DNA of 64,000 nt from CALCZU01 sp964396165 (GTDB lineage Bacteria; Bdellovibrionota; FAC87; UBA2466). The notes under the pieces were generated by a model that had not been told where the DNA came from, ran no database searches, and was given only the letters and a program-made list of their open reading frames with translations. The stretch is taken from contig CAYNEF010000010.1 in NCBI GenBank assembly GCA_964396165.1, forward strand, positions 1 to 64,000. The letters run 5' to 3'. Positions 16,557-25,371 of this stretch are shown in pieces. Position numbers and translations under genes: made by a program. Position 1 is the stretch's first letter. Each line of letters begins with the position of its first letter.

Positions 16557-19198
16557 TGGCACCAAAACTCAAAGTGTATGAATTAGCAAAAGAAGTGGGT
16601 GTGGATTCCCACGTCCTGATCGAGACCATGCAAAAGCTTGGAGTCGACGGGAAAAACACGATGAGTCTTTTAGGGATAGAAGAAGTCAGAACTGTTCGGG
16701 AGTATTACAAAAAAAATAAGCCTCTTGGTAAAACAGTAGCTCCTAAAAAAGAAGTGACAGAAAAACCTGTTACTGAAAAACGTGTTGGTGCAACCGTTAT
16801 TCGTAGACGCGTTTCTGCAACTAAAGCTGTAGAACCACCGAAAGAAGAACCGGTAGTTGAAGCTGCTCCTGAAGAAGTAGAACCACAAGCGCAACAAGAA
16901 GAAGTACAAGCGGAACAGTTGGATGTTCAAGCTACCCAGGAAACAGAAGCTCCGACAGCTGAAGTACCTGCGCAAGCATCCACCACTGAAGAAACTCCTA
17001 AGGTGGAATTAAGCGCTCCTGAATCAACTCAGGCTGCTGCTCCTGTGGCACCAGAACCTCCAAAAGCGCCTCGTAAGTTTTATCCCTCTATCATCAAAAA
17101 GGTGACGACTGAGCAACATCTGACAGACAAAGTCGGACCTAAAGTCATCCGCGAGAAAAAGATTGAAAAACCTGCTGAAAAACCAAAAACAGGTGGACCA
17201 AGCAGAAGCGGTACAGCGTCTGGCACAGGGATTCTTGGACCTAGAAAAGTAAAAGAAGTCGATTTAACTCCTCAAACAGAAACGGCTCAAGAAGCAACAC
17301 GCCGCCGTTTGATGGAAAGACAAAACACCGTATTTAAATCGTCTGATTATTTGCGCCGCGAGCTTGTGCATTCGACAAAGAAAAAGAAAAGTGCAATGTC
17401 CCGTCCTGTTTTAAAAACACAGATTACAACACCCGCAGAACACAAGCGCGTTGTTGAAATGAGTGACAAAATCACTGTTTCCGACTTAGCAAAACAACTT
17501 AATGTCAAAGCCGCTCAAGTCATTGCTAAATTAATGGCGATGGGTGTGACTGCGACAATGAACCAAACGGTAGATTTTGATACTGCCTCTTTGGTCGCCC
17601 ATGAATTCAAATTTGATATCAAGCAAAAGATGTTCAAAGAAGAAGACTATGTTCCTGTTATGGACTCTTCTCCTGAAAACATGAAACCACGCCCTCCAGT
17701 CGTCACGATCATGGGGCATGTGGATCATGGTAAAACCTCTTTGTTAGATGCTATCCGTAAAACAAATGTAGCTTCCGGTGAAGCGGGTGGAATTACCCAG
17801 CACATTGGCGCTTACCAAGTGGAAACGGGTAAAGGAAAAGTCACTTTCATCGATACTCCAGGCCATGAAGCATTTACAGCAATGCGTTCTCGCGGTGCTA
17901 AAGTTACCGATATTGTGATTCTTGTAGTTTCTGCAGTGGATGGCGTGATGCCACAAACGTTGGAATCTGTTGCGCATGCAAAAGCCGCAAAAGTTCCTTT
18001 GATTGTTGCTATCAATAAGAGCGATTTACCAGATGGAACACCTGATCGTGTAAAGCAAACTTTGGCTGGATACGAACTTACTCCTGAAGAATGGGGTGGG
18101 GATACGATTTATGTACCTGTCTCTGCAAAAACAGGAAAAGGAATCTCGGAACTTTTAGAATCCATCTTGCTTCAGGCAGAAATGCTGGATCTTAAAGCAA
18201 ACTATGATGTAAACGCCAGAGGCGCCGTCGTAGAATCTCGCTTGGATAAAAACCGCGGTGCGGTTGCGACAGTTCTGATACAGCAAGGGAAATTGGTCAC
18301 AGGCAATATCGTTGTGAGCGGACTTTTCTATGGAAAAGTAAAAGCAATGACCGATTCTTATGGTAAACGTATCGAAGAAGCGCTTCCAGGGATGCCGGTC
18401 GAAATCTTAGGGTTGCCTCACGTTCCTAATGTCGGCGATGACTTCTTTGTTGCGACCGATGAGAAGCAGGCAAAAGAGCTTACTTCTGAACGCGAAAATA
18501 AAATTAAAGCGAAAATTCAAGAAGCTTCCAAACCAAAAACTTTGGAAGAAATGTTCGCAGCTACCGGCAACGGCGATGAAAAAGAATTGCGCATTATTTT
18601 AAAGGCAGACGTACAGGGAAGTGCAGAAGCATTGAGAGAAGCACTTAATAAACTTCCTCAAGAAAAAACCAAAGTTAAAATACTGCATGTGGGTTCTGGA
18701 GGCGTCACCGAAAGTGATGTCATGCTAGCAGAAGCCAGCAGTGCTGTGATTTTAGGGTTTAACGTCCGTCCGGATTTAAAATCCATCAAGCTTGCTGATG
18801 CACAGAAAGTACAAATCCGTACCTATACAATCATTTACGACTTACTCGAAGAAGTGAAGAAAATGATGTTGGGTCTTTTGGATGCTGAAATTAAAGAAAA
18901 AGTTATCGGACGCGCAGAAGTCAGAAACGTCTTTACCGTACCGAAGTTTGGTACGATTGCAGGTAGCTCTGTCATCGATGGAAAAGTGATTCGCGGTTGC
19001 TATTTAAGACTGCTCAGAGACAACCGAGTCATTTACGAAGGAAAGATTTCTTCGCTAAGACGCTTTAAAGATGACGTAAAAGAAGTCGCTCAGGGTTTTG
19101 AGTGCGGTATTGGTCTTGAAAACTTCAATGACTTAAAGCTTGGCGATCAGTTTGAAGCTTTCATTAAAGAAGAAATCCGTTCTGAGGTACTAGTTTGA
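16556..19198 (+). CDS. infB: Translation initiation factor IF-2
   Basis: IF-2 is the GTPase that places initiator tRNA on the 30S subunit and promotes subunit joining. Of 880 residues, the first 50 form an IF2_N domain (KVYELAKEVGVDSHVLIE). A low-complexity Pro/Glu/Ala/Gln linker runs to about residue 190, and a second IF2_N-like domain lies near 305-355 (ITVSDLAKQLNVKAAQVI). The G domain starts about residue 386 with GHVDHGKTSLLDAI, then DTPGHEAF and NKSDLPDG. Domains II, III and C2 are complete. The gene is in the classic order nusA-infB-rbfA-truB. Confidence 0.98.
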   Translation: MAPKLKVYELAKEVGVDSHVLIETMQKLGVDGKNTMSLLGIEEVRTVREYYKKNKPLGKTVAPKKEVTEKPVTEKRVGATVIRRRVSATKAVEPPKEEPVVEAAPEEVEPQAQQEEVQAEQLDVQATQETEAPTAEVPAQASTTEETPKVELSAPESTQAAAPVAPEPPKAPRKFYPSIIKKVTTEQHLTDKVGPKVIREKKIEKPAEKPKTGGPSRSGTASGTGILGPRKVKEVDLTPQTETAQEATRRRLMERQNTVFKSSDYLRRELVHSTKKKKSAMSRPVLKTQITTPAEHKRVVEMSDKITVSDLAKQLNVKAAQVIAKLMAMGVTATMNQTVDFDTASLVAHEFKFDIKQKMFKEEDYVPVMDSSPENMKPRPPVVTIMGHVDHGKTSLLDAIRKTNVASGEAGGITQHIGAYQVETGKGKVTFIDTPGHEAFTAMRSRGAKVTDIVILVVSAVDGVMPQTLESVAHAKAAKVPLIVAINKSDLPDGTPDRVKQTLAGYELTPEEWGGDTIYVPVSAKTGKGISELLESILLQAEMLDLKANYDVNARGAVVESRLDKNRGAVATVLIQQGKLVTGNIVVSGLFYGKVKAMTDSYGKRIEEALPGMPVEILGLPHVPNVGDDFFVATDEKQAKELTSERENKIKAKIQEASKPKTLEEMFAATGNGDEKELRIILKADVQGSAEALREALNKLPQEKTKVKILHVGSGGVTESDVMLAEASSAVILGFNVRPDLKSIKLADAQKVQIRTYTIIYDLLEEVKKMMLGLLDAEIKEKVIGRAEVRNVFTVPKFGTIAGSSVIDGKVIRGCYLRLLRDNRVIYEGKISSLRRFKDDVKEVAQGFECGIGLENFNDLKLGDQFEAFIKEEIRSEVLV

Positions 19199-19542
19199 AC
19201 AGACGTTCACAAAAAGCAAAGTCTATGGTTCAAGGCGAAATTTCGCGCCTTTTCATCCAGGACGTCTCTGACCCGAATTTGCGCAATGTCGTTGTGACTG
19301 AAGTAGAGCTCAGCCCTGATTTCAGATACGCGAAAGTGTATTACACAACGGGAATGATGGATAAATCGGCTTCTCCAAAAGAATTCAAGAAGTCGATTGA
19401 TAAGGTATCTCCTTTTTTAAGAAGAAAACTAGGACAAAACCTTGTCATGCGTTATGTACCTGAATTGCAGTTTATTGAAGATCACCATACGGAAAATGTG
19501 AATCGGTTGATGCATGTTTTTCATGATATTGAAAACCCCTAA
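19195..19542 (+). CDS. rbfA: 30S ribosome-binding factor A
   Basis: RbfA is a KH-like cold-shock protein that assists 16S rRNA 5'-end processing and late 30S assembly. It has 115 residues with the conserved segments MVQGEISRLFIQDVSDP, VTEVELSPDFRYAKVYY and the C-terminal VPELQFIEDHH. The start is TTG at 19195, overlapping the infB stop (TTGA), with GAGG about 9 bases upstream. No ATG at the N terminus would preserve the first helix. Confidence 0.95.
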   Translation: MNRRSQKAKSMVQGEISRLFIQDVSDPNLRNVVVTEVELSPDFRYAKVYYTTGMMDKSASPKEFKKSIDKVSPFLRRKLGQNLVMRYVPELQFIEDHHTENVNRLMHVFHDIENP

Positions 19543-19558
19543 TTGAGTTGATGTTGTT

Positions 19559-20347
19559 ATGAATGCTGGCGTGTTGATAGTGGATAAAACAGCGGGACCG
19601 ACGAGTTTCGATGTAGTGAGAGATGTAAAGCGTATTTATAAAGGCGCTAAAGTAGGCCATGCAGGCAGTCTCGATCCCTTTGCGACCGGAGTCTTGGTCG
19701 TTCTTCTGGGAAAAGCCACCAAACTTTCCAATCTTCTTTTGAATGCAGATAAATCCTACCGTGCAAAACTCAAGCTGGGTGTCGCAACCGACAGCATGGA
19801 TGTGACAGGCAACGTAACGCAAGAGTTGCCTGTTCCGGAATTGACCGAAGCACAGGTTCGAACTGTTTTAAATTCTTTTGTGGGTGAGTGGTTACAAACC
19901 CCTCCCATGTACTCCGCTAAAAAAATTGATGGGGTCAGGCTTTATACTTTAGCCCGCCAGAATATAGAGGTAGAGCGCGAGCAGATTCCCGTAGACCTTT
20001 TTTCCGTAGAGCTTGTTTCGATGGATCTTCCTTATATAGAGTTTGATGTTTCTTGCTCTAAAGGAACGTATATTCGTGCTCTTGCAGGCGATATTGGCAA
20101 AAGACTGGGCAGTGTGGCGCATTTGACAGAGTTGAGACGCCTTTCCTGCGGCCAGTTTCAGTTGTCGGAAAGCAAGACCGTAGAAGGTTTAAAACAAGAT
20201 ATTGATGGTTCTTACCGGAGCGCATATGAGTTTTACGTAAGGCTTTTGTCGCAGGAGGCGTTAGTACACCGCCACCCCCAACAAAAGACTTTTTCACCAA
20301 ACTCCCATTTGCCTTCTGGAAAAAGGGATGATAAGAGTCTTCGTTAA
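19559..20347 (+). CDS. truB: tRNA pseudouridine(55) synthase TruB
   Basis: TruB makes pseudouridine 55 in the T loop of most tRNAs. The catalytic Asp39 is in HAGSLDPFATGVLVVLLG, and MYSAKKIDGVRLY and CSKGTYIRALAGDIG are typical of the family. It is 262 residues long, shorter than the 300 or so of E. coli TruB. The last 45 residues (after SAYEFYVRL) do not resemble a PUA domain, so the C-terminal PUA module is absent. It follows rbfA by 16 bases and precedes rpsO by 25 bases; ribF, often located here, is missing. Confidence 0.95.
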   Translation: MNAGVLIVDKTAGPTSFDVVRDVKRIYKGAKVGHAGSLDPFATGVLVVLLGKATKLSNLLLNADKSYRAKLKLGVATDSMDVTGNVTQELPVPELTEAQVRTVLNSFVGEWLQTPPMYSAKKIDGVRLYTLARQNIEVEREQIPVDLFSVELVSMDLPYIEFDVSCSKGTYIRALAGDIGKRLGSVAHLTELRRLSCGQFQLSESKTVEGLKQDIDGSYRSAYEFYVRLLSQEALVHRHPQQKTFSPNSHLPSGKRDDKSLR

Positions 20348-20372
20348 GTTATTTGACGTGTAAAAAAAGGGA

Positions 20373-20648
20373 ATGAAATTGAATAGTGAGAAGTTAAAAA
20401 AGGCAGAGATTATCACTGGTTATAGAAAACATGAACGTGATACGGGTTCGCCCGAAGTTCAGATTGCGCTTTTGACAGAGAGAATTAACTCTTTGACACC
20501 GCATTTTAAGAGTCACCTGAAAGATCACCACTCACGTCGTGGTTTATTAAAACTCGTAGGGACTCGTCGTCGTCTTCTAGATTACATTAAGAAAAATGAT
20601 GAGAAGCGATACCAATCAGTGATCGAGCGCCTGAACATTAGAAAATAA
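20373..20648 (+). CDS. rpsO: 30S ribosomal protein S15
   Basis: S15 binds the central domain of 16S rRNA early in 30S assembly. The 91-residue protein carries HERDTGSPEVQIALLTERI and the rRNA-binding DHHSRRGLLKLVGTRRRLLDYI, with normal length for the family. rpsO directly upstream of pnp is the usual bacterial order, and S15 often autoregulates its own translation. The leader here is only 25 bases after truB, so any autoregulatory structure must include the end of truB. Confidence 0.97.
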   Translation: MKLNSEKLKKAEIITGYRKHERDTGSPEVQIALLTERINSLTPHFKSHLKDHHSRRGLLKLVGTRRRLLDYIKKNDEKRYQSVIERLNIRK

Positions 20649-20675
20649 GCTCCCATACAAAAAGTGAGGCCCGAC

Positions 20676-23666
20676 ATGAGTGTTGTCGAAGTAAGTACAG
20701 AGTACGGCGGTAGACGTCTATCATTACAAACCGGTAAATTAGCAAAACAAGCAGACAGTTCAGTCCTGGCAACATACGGAGAGACAATGGTTCTAGTAAC
20801 CGTCGTTTCCGCCAGAAAATTGGGGGCAAATACAGATTTCTTCCCCTTAACTGTAGATTTCCAAGAAAAATATTACTCCGCCGGAAAAATTCCTGGTGGG
20901 TTCTTTAAAAGAGAAGCAAAACCTTCTGACAAGGCAACTCTTTCGGCCCGTCTCATCGACAGACCGATTCGTCCTTTGTTCCCAGAAGATTACATGTACG
21001 ACACCATCGTCACGGCTCTTCTACTCTCTAATGACGGAGTGAATGAACCTGAAGTTGTCGCTTCTATCGCAGCCAGCGCTGCGCTTCATATTTCTGATAT
21101 TCCATGGGCAGGACCAGTCGCTTCTATCCGCGTTGGCCAGCTCGATGGTAAATTTGTGACAAACGTTCCTCCGCAAGATCAGCCTAATAGCCGCATCGAC
21201 TTGCTCGTGGCTGGTGTAAAAACCGGTATCATCATGGTGGAAGGTAGCTCCAAAGAAGTCAGCGAAACAGAACTTTGCGATGCTTTGGATTACGCACAGA
21301 ATGAAATGAAGGCGATTTTTGACCTTCAAGACGAATTAAGAAGTAAATGCGGAAAAGAAAAACGTACTTACGAAGCTCCTCCAAAAGACGAAAAATTAAA
21401 AGCTGACATCCGTAAGTTTGCTTGGGGAGATCTTGAAAAAGGTTTCGCTATTCGCGAAAAGCTTGCAAGATATGGCGCTTTGGATGAAGTGAAATCCAAA
21501 GTAAAAGAAAAATTTGCCGTAGCCGAACCAAAAACAGCAGACGATGCTGTTCGTAACAAATTAGTCGGTCTTTATTTCGAAGATGCAAAAGCATCTTATG
21601 CCCGTGAAAAAACGGTAAATACCAAAGTACGTATCGATGGACGTCCGTTTACGGAAATCCGTCCGATCACATGTGAAACAACTCTTCTTCCTCGTGTACA
21701 CGGATCTTCTTTGTTCACACGCGGAGAAACACAAGTGCTTGCAGCAGTAACTTTGGGAACTTCTGATGATGCGCAGATGATTGATGGCGTCACAGGTTCT
21801 TACGACAAAACATTTTTACTCCATTATAACTTCCCCCCGTTTTCTGTTGGGGAAGCAAGAAGCGCACGTCCTCCCGGCCGTCGTGAAATTGGACACGGAT
21901 TTTTGGCAGAGCGCGCTCTGTCTTATGTAATCCCTCCAAAAGATAAATTCCCATATACCATCAGACTTGTATCTGAAGTGCTTGAATCTAACGGTTCCTC
22001 TTCCATGGCAACAGTCTGCAGTGGATCCATGGCGATGATGGATGCCGGTGTTCCTTTATTAAAACCAGTTGCCGGTGTGGCGATGGGTTTAATTAAAGAA
22101 GGTGAAAAGTTTGCTGTTCTTTCTGACATCCTGGGTGATGAAGATCACTTAGGGGATATGGACTTTAAAGTTTGCGGTACCCAGGAAGGTGTGACTGCAT
22201 TCCAGATGGATTTGAAAATCGGCGGAGTAAGCCGAGAAATCATGGAACAAGCTCTTTCTCAAGCGAAAGATGGAAGACTTCATATCTTAGGAAAAATGAA
22301 CGAAGCTATCACGACAAACCGTGAACAAGTTTCTCAGTACGCACCTCGCACTTTCACAATGAAAGTACGTCCTGAAAAAGTACGTGAAGTCATTGGTAGC
22401 GGCGGTAAAGTTATCCGCAGTATCATTGAAAGAACTGGCGTTAAGATTGATATCGAAGACGATGGTAAAATCAATATTGCCTCTGCAAATGGCGAAAGTG
22501 CTCAAAAAGCAATCGACATCATCAACCAGATTGTTGCTGAAGCTGAACCTGGAAAAATTTACGAAGGTAAGATTACGCGCATAGCGGACTTCGGAGCTTT
22601 CGTAGAAATTATTCCGGGCACAGAAGGTCTTTGCCATATTTCTGAATTGGAACACTTCCGTGTTCGTAGAGTCGAAGACGTTGTCCAAATGGGAGACGTC
22701 ATCAAGGTAAAATGCCTTGAAGTAGATCCAAGCGGAAAAATCAGACTTTCTAGAAAAGTTTTATTACCCAAAGAAGCCCCTAAGGAAAGACCTCCTCAGG
22801 AACCTTCTGCCGATGCGCCAGCTGCAGCTACTGCAACTGCTGACACCCCGGTGTTACCCCAAATAGGCGGTAGAATTCCGCCTCCTGAATTAAGACACGA
22901 TGATCCAGATGAAGATGCACGTAGAGAGCAAAAACGTCTGGATGATTTAGAACCAGGCGATGATGTTGGAAACCGTGGTGGTGCACCAGGTGGTTTCGAC
23001 AGACAAAGAGAATTTAGACCAAGAGACGACAGACCGCGTGAAGGCGGACGTGGCGGTTACGGTGGCGGCGGCGGTGGAGATCGCGGCGGACGTGGCGGCG
23101 GCGGACGCGGTGGTTACGGTGGCGGCGGTGGAGATCGCGGCGGACGTGGTGGCCAAGGCGGAGGCCGTGGTGGTTACGGCGGTCAAGGCGGCGGTGATCG
23201 TGGTGGACGCGGCGGCGGCGGAGGCAGAAACTTCGGCGGCGGTGGCGGAGATCGCGGTGGATACGGCGGTCAAGGCGGCGGCGGTGATCGTGGTGGATAC
23301 CGTGATCAAGGAGATCGTGGTGGTTACGGCGGCCAAGGTGGCGGCGGTGATCGTGGCGGACGCGGTGGTTACGGCGGCGGCGGTGGAGATCGCGGCGGAC
23401 GTGGTGGCCAAGGCGGAGGCCGTGGCGGTTACGGTGGTCAAGGCGGCGGAGATCGCGGACCCAGAAATTTTGATAGACCAGACAATCGTCCAAGCTTCAA
23501 AGAACGTGAACCTGCTCCAAGAGGAGAAGCTCCGATCAAAGATCAAGCACGTTATGAAGGATTCACCCGTGAACGTGAGGATGAAGGACCAGCACGCGTA
23601 GATTACGACAGTGATGACATGGGTCCACGTTTTTCACGAAACGATGACGACAATAATGAATCTTGA
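20676..23666 (+). CDS. pnp: Polyribonucleotide nucleotidyltransferase with long RGG-rich C-terminal tail
   Basis: PNPase degrades RNA 3' to 5' by phosphorolysis. The first 697 residues are a complete PNPase with two RNase PH domains, a KH domain (about 556-620, EVIGSGGKVIRSI) and an S1 domain (about 626-697, GKITRIADFGAFVEI). Family length is about 700; here a further 300 residues follow. These are an acidic linker, then a block at roughly 785-930 built of RGG, GGYGGGGG and DRGG repeats, and a final charged segment. ATG 20676 is chosen because GTGAGG sits 6 bases before it; an in-frame GTG at 20664 is part of that ribosome site. The tail resembles eukaryotic RGG boxes and may bind RNA or drive condensate formation. 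Confidence 0.95.
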   Translation: MSVVEVSTEYGGRRLSLQTGKLAKQADSSVLATYGETMVLVTVVSARKLGANTDFFPLTVDFQEKYYSAGKIPGGFFKREAKPSDKATLSARLIDRPIRPLFPEDYMYDTIVTALLLSNDGVNEPEVVASIAASAALHISDIPWAGPVASIRVGQLDGKFVTNVPPQDQPNSRIDLLVAGVKTGIIMVEGSSKEVSETELCDALDYAQNEMKAIFDLQDELRSKCGKEKRTYEAPPKDEKLKADIRKFAWGDLEKGFAIREKLARYGALDEVKSKVKEKFAVAEPKTADDAVRNKLVGLYFEDAKASYAREKTVNTKVRIDGRPFTEIRPITCETTLLPRVHGSSLFTRGETQVLAAVTLGTSDDAQMIDGVTGSYDKTFLLHYNFPPFSVGEARSARPPGRREIGHGFLAERALSYVIPPKDKFPYTIRLVSEVLESNGSSSMATVCSGSMAMMDAGVPLLKPVAGVAMGLIKEGEKFAVLSDILGDEDHLGDMDFKVCGTQEGVTAFQMDLKIGGVSREIMEQALSQAKDGRLHILGKMNEAITTNREQVSQYAPRTFTMKVRPEKVREVIGSGGKVIRSIIERTGVKIDIEDDGKINIASANGESAQKAIDIINQIVAEAEPGKIYEGKITRIADFGAFVEIIPGTEGLCHISELEHFRVRRVEDVVQMGDVIKVKCLEVDPSGKIRLSRKVLLPKEAPKERPPQEPSADAPAAATATADTPVLPQIGGRIPPPELRHDDPDEDARREQKRLDDLEPGDDVGNRGGAPGGFDRQREFRPRDDRPREGGRGGYGGGGGGDRGGRGGGGRGGYGGGGGDRGGRGGQGGGRGGYGGQGGGDRGGRGGGGGRNFGGGGGDRGGYGGQGGGGDRGGYRDQGDRGGYGGQGGGGDRGGRGGYGGGGGDRGGRGGQGGGRGGYGGQGGGDRGPRNFDRPDNRPSFKEREPAPRGEAPIKDQARYEGFTREREDEGPARVDYDSDDMGPRFSRNDDDNNES
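23041..23462 (+). repeat. GC-rich tandem-like repeats encoding the RGG block of PNPase
   Basis: About 420 bases of degenerate direct repeats built on GGCGGACGTGG, GGTTACGGTGGCGG and GGAGATCGCGG. Some units are near-identical at a distance; for example, the GGTTACGG/GGAGATCGCGG/GGTGGCCAAGG series at 23110-23160 recurs at 23365-23415. The composition contrasts sharply with the AT-leaning surroundings. Such a tract is prone to length change by slippage or recombination. Confidence 0.85.
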
Positions 23667-24931
23667 GTCAGGCACCTAAATTCCATAAAAAAGTACTTTC
23701 GAATGGGATGACTATCGTTTGCGAAGAATATTCGCATGTACGAAGCGTATCGCTTGGCGTTTGGGTTAAAGTCGGAAGCTCAGTCGAAAACTTCAAACAA
23801 AATGGGATCAGTCACTTTATCGAACACATGGTGTTCAAAGGGACAAAAACGCGTAACGCGCTTGAAATTTCTACGGCCATCGAATCACTGGGGGGAGAAC
23901 TCAATGCTTTCACAGAGCGTGAGCTCACCTGCTTTCATGCGACTGTATTAAGCGAAAATATTGATACTGCGCTGGATGTCTTAAGTGAACTGGTTACTTC
24001 ACCCAATTTTGATAAAAAAGAAATCGATAAAGAACGTGGCGTTCTCCTTCAAGAGCTAGCCATGACATTGGATAGCCCTGAAGAATGTTTAATGGATGGG
24101 TACCTGAAGTCTGTCTGGGGAAAAGAGGGACTGGGTCAACCCATTATTGGTACTAAAAAAAATATATCGACTATCACGAGAAAAAATCTTCTCACTTTTT
24201 TCCATGAGCACTATGCGCCTGAAAATATCGTACTGAGTGTCGCCGGAAATGTGGAATTCAAACATCTGGTAGAAACCTGTGAAAAATATTTTCAATTTCC
24301 TGCGAACGTTGACTGGGTGCCTTTTGCGGCGCAAAGCCCCAATTACAAGGCCAAGAAAAAAGTAATCATTTCTGAAACAGAACAAGTTTACTTAGTCAGT
24401 GGTTTTGAATCCTGCGGGATGAATGATCCCCTCCGGTTTGCGGCACTCTTATTAAGTTTTGTAATGGGGGGAGGGATGTCTAGCCGCCTCTTTCAAAAGG
24501 TTAGGGAAAACGCGGGGCTTGCGTATTCCATTGATTGCGATTTTTCTCCGTATTTAAAAGCAGGGCTGTTCTCCATCTTTGTAAATTTAAACCCGCGATC
24601 TTTAAAAGAGTGCCTGAAGATTTTAGGAACCGAATTAAAAAAAGTAAAAGACGAGCCCGTAGAGCAAAAAGAATTGGAGCAGGTAAAAGGACAGTTGAGA
24701 GGGGCGATTTTATTGTCGTCTGATCAGATGGAAGTCCGCCAGGAAGCACTTGCGCGAAATGAAATTTATTTTAAGACCTATTTTGCTGCTATGGATATTT
24801 TATCGTCGTTAGAAAAAGTAACAATTAAGCAAATTCAGGAAGTCGCCCAAAGAATGTTTACGGAAGAACAAGAGTCCCTCATTATTTTATCCAGAAAGGA
24901 ACTGAATCTGAAAAAGATGTCGGTGTTTTAA
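23663..24931 (+). CDS. M16 family zinc metallopeptidase (PqqL/MPP-beta like)
   Basis: A 422-residue pitrilysin-family peptidase with the inverted zinc motif H51-F-I-E-H55 in ISHFIEHMVFKGT. The downstream glutamate-containing helix and the C-terminal M16_C domain (GGGMSSRLFQKVRENAGLAYSI) are typical of processing-peptidase-type M16 proteins next to pnp and dut in many proteobacteria. No signal peptide is seen. The start is TTG at 23663, overlapping the pnp stop (TTGA), without a clear Shine-Dalgarno, so translation is probably coupled. The next gene follows after one base. Confidence 0.92.
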   Translation: MSQAPKFHKKVLSNGMTIVCEEYSHVRSVSLGVWVKVGSSVENFKQNGISHFIEHMVFKGTKTRNALEISTAIESLGGELNAFTERELTCFHATVLSENIDTALDVLSELVTSPNFDKKEIDKERGVLLQELAMTLDSPEECLMDGYLKSVWGKEGLGQPIIGTKKNISTITRKNLLTFFHEHYAPENIVLSVAGNVEFKHLVETCEKYFQFPANVDWVPFAAQSPNYKAKKKVIISETEQVYLVSGFESCGMNDPLRFAALLLSFVMGGGMSSRLFQKVRENAGLAYSIDCDFSPYLKAGLFSIFVNLNPRSLKECLKILGTELKKVKDEPVEQKELEQVKGQLRGAILLSSDQMEVRQEALARNEIYFKTYFAAMDILSSLEKVTIKQIQEVAQRMFTEEQESLIILSRKELNLKKMSVF

Positions 24932-24932
24932 T

Positions 24933-25370
24933 ATGATTGAAGTAAAAGTAAATAAAGTAAAAATGAACGCAACGCTTCCTGTCTATATGACCCCTGGCTC
25001 TGCCGGTTGCGATGTGATTGCGTGTCTGGATAAACCGATGCTTGTCGAAAAAGGACAGCGCGTGATGGTGCCTACCGGTCTTATCATGGAAATTCCACTT
25101 GGCTATGAAGTTCAAGTACGCCCCAGAAGCGGGCTGGCATTTAAAAAAGGTCTTACGGTCGTCAATGCTCCTGGAACCATCGATAGCGATTTTCGTGGAG
25201 AAGTCATGGTGCTTTTGATTAATCTAGGTGAAGCGCCGATTGAAATTCACCACGGGGAAAGAATTGCGCAATTTGTTTTAAACAAAGTGGAACAAATTCG
25301 TTGGAGTGAAATAGACAAAACCAACGAAACTTCTCGCGGTGCGGGCGGATTTGGTTCTACCGGAGTTTAA
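24933..25370 (+). CDS. dut: dUTP diphosphatase
   Basis: The trimeric dUTPase hydrolyses dUTP to dUMP and pyrophosphate, keeping uracil out of DNA and supplying thymidylate synthesis. All five motifs are visible in 145 residues: PGSAGCDV, VRPRSGLA, NAPGTIDSDFRGE, HHGERIAQ and the C-terminal P-loop-like RGAGGFGSTG. It starts one base after the M16 peptidase stop, so it belongs to the pnp operon. Confidence 0.97.
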   Translation: MIEVKVNKVKMNATLPVYMTPGSAGCDVIACLDKPMLVEKGQRVMVPTGLIMEIPLGYEVQVRPRSGLAFKKGLTVVNAPGTIDSDFRGEVMVLLINLGEAPIEIHHGERIAQFVLNKVEQIRWSEIDKTNETSRGAGGFGSTGV

Positions 25371-25371
25371 C

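Noticed and set aside
23041..23462. Repeat array that might be taken for CRISPR
   Set aside because: Units are degenerate, not evenly spaced by unique spacers, and encode an in-frame Gly/Arg-rich tail; there are no cas genes.
22947..23601. Long frames of 199 and 213 codons overlapping the end of pnp
   Set aside because: They are read from the RGG repeat DNA in other frames and give low-complexity Ala/Thr/Val or Arg/His sequences; the pnp frame continues cleanly from the S1 domain.
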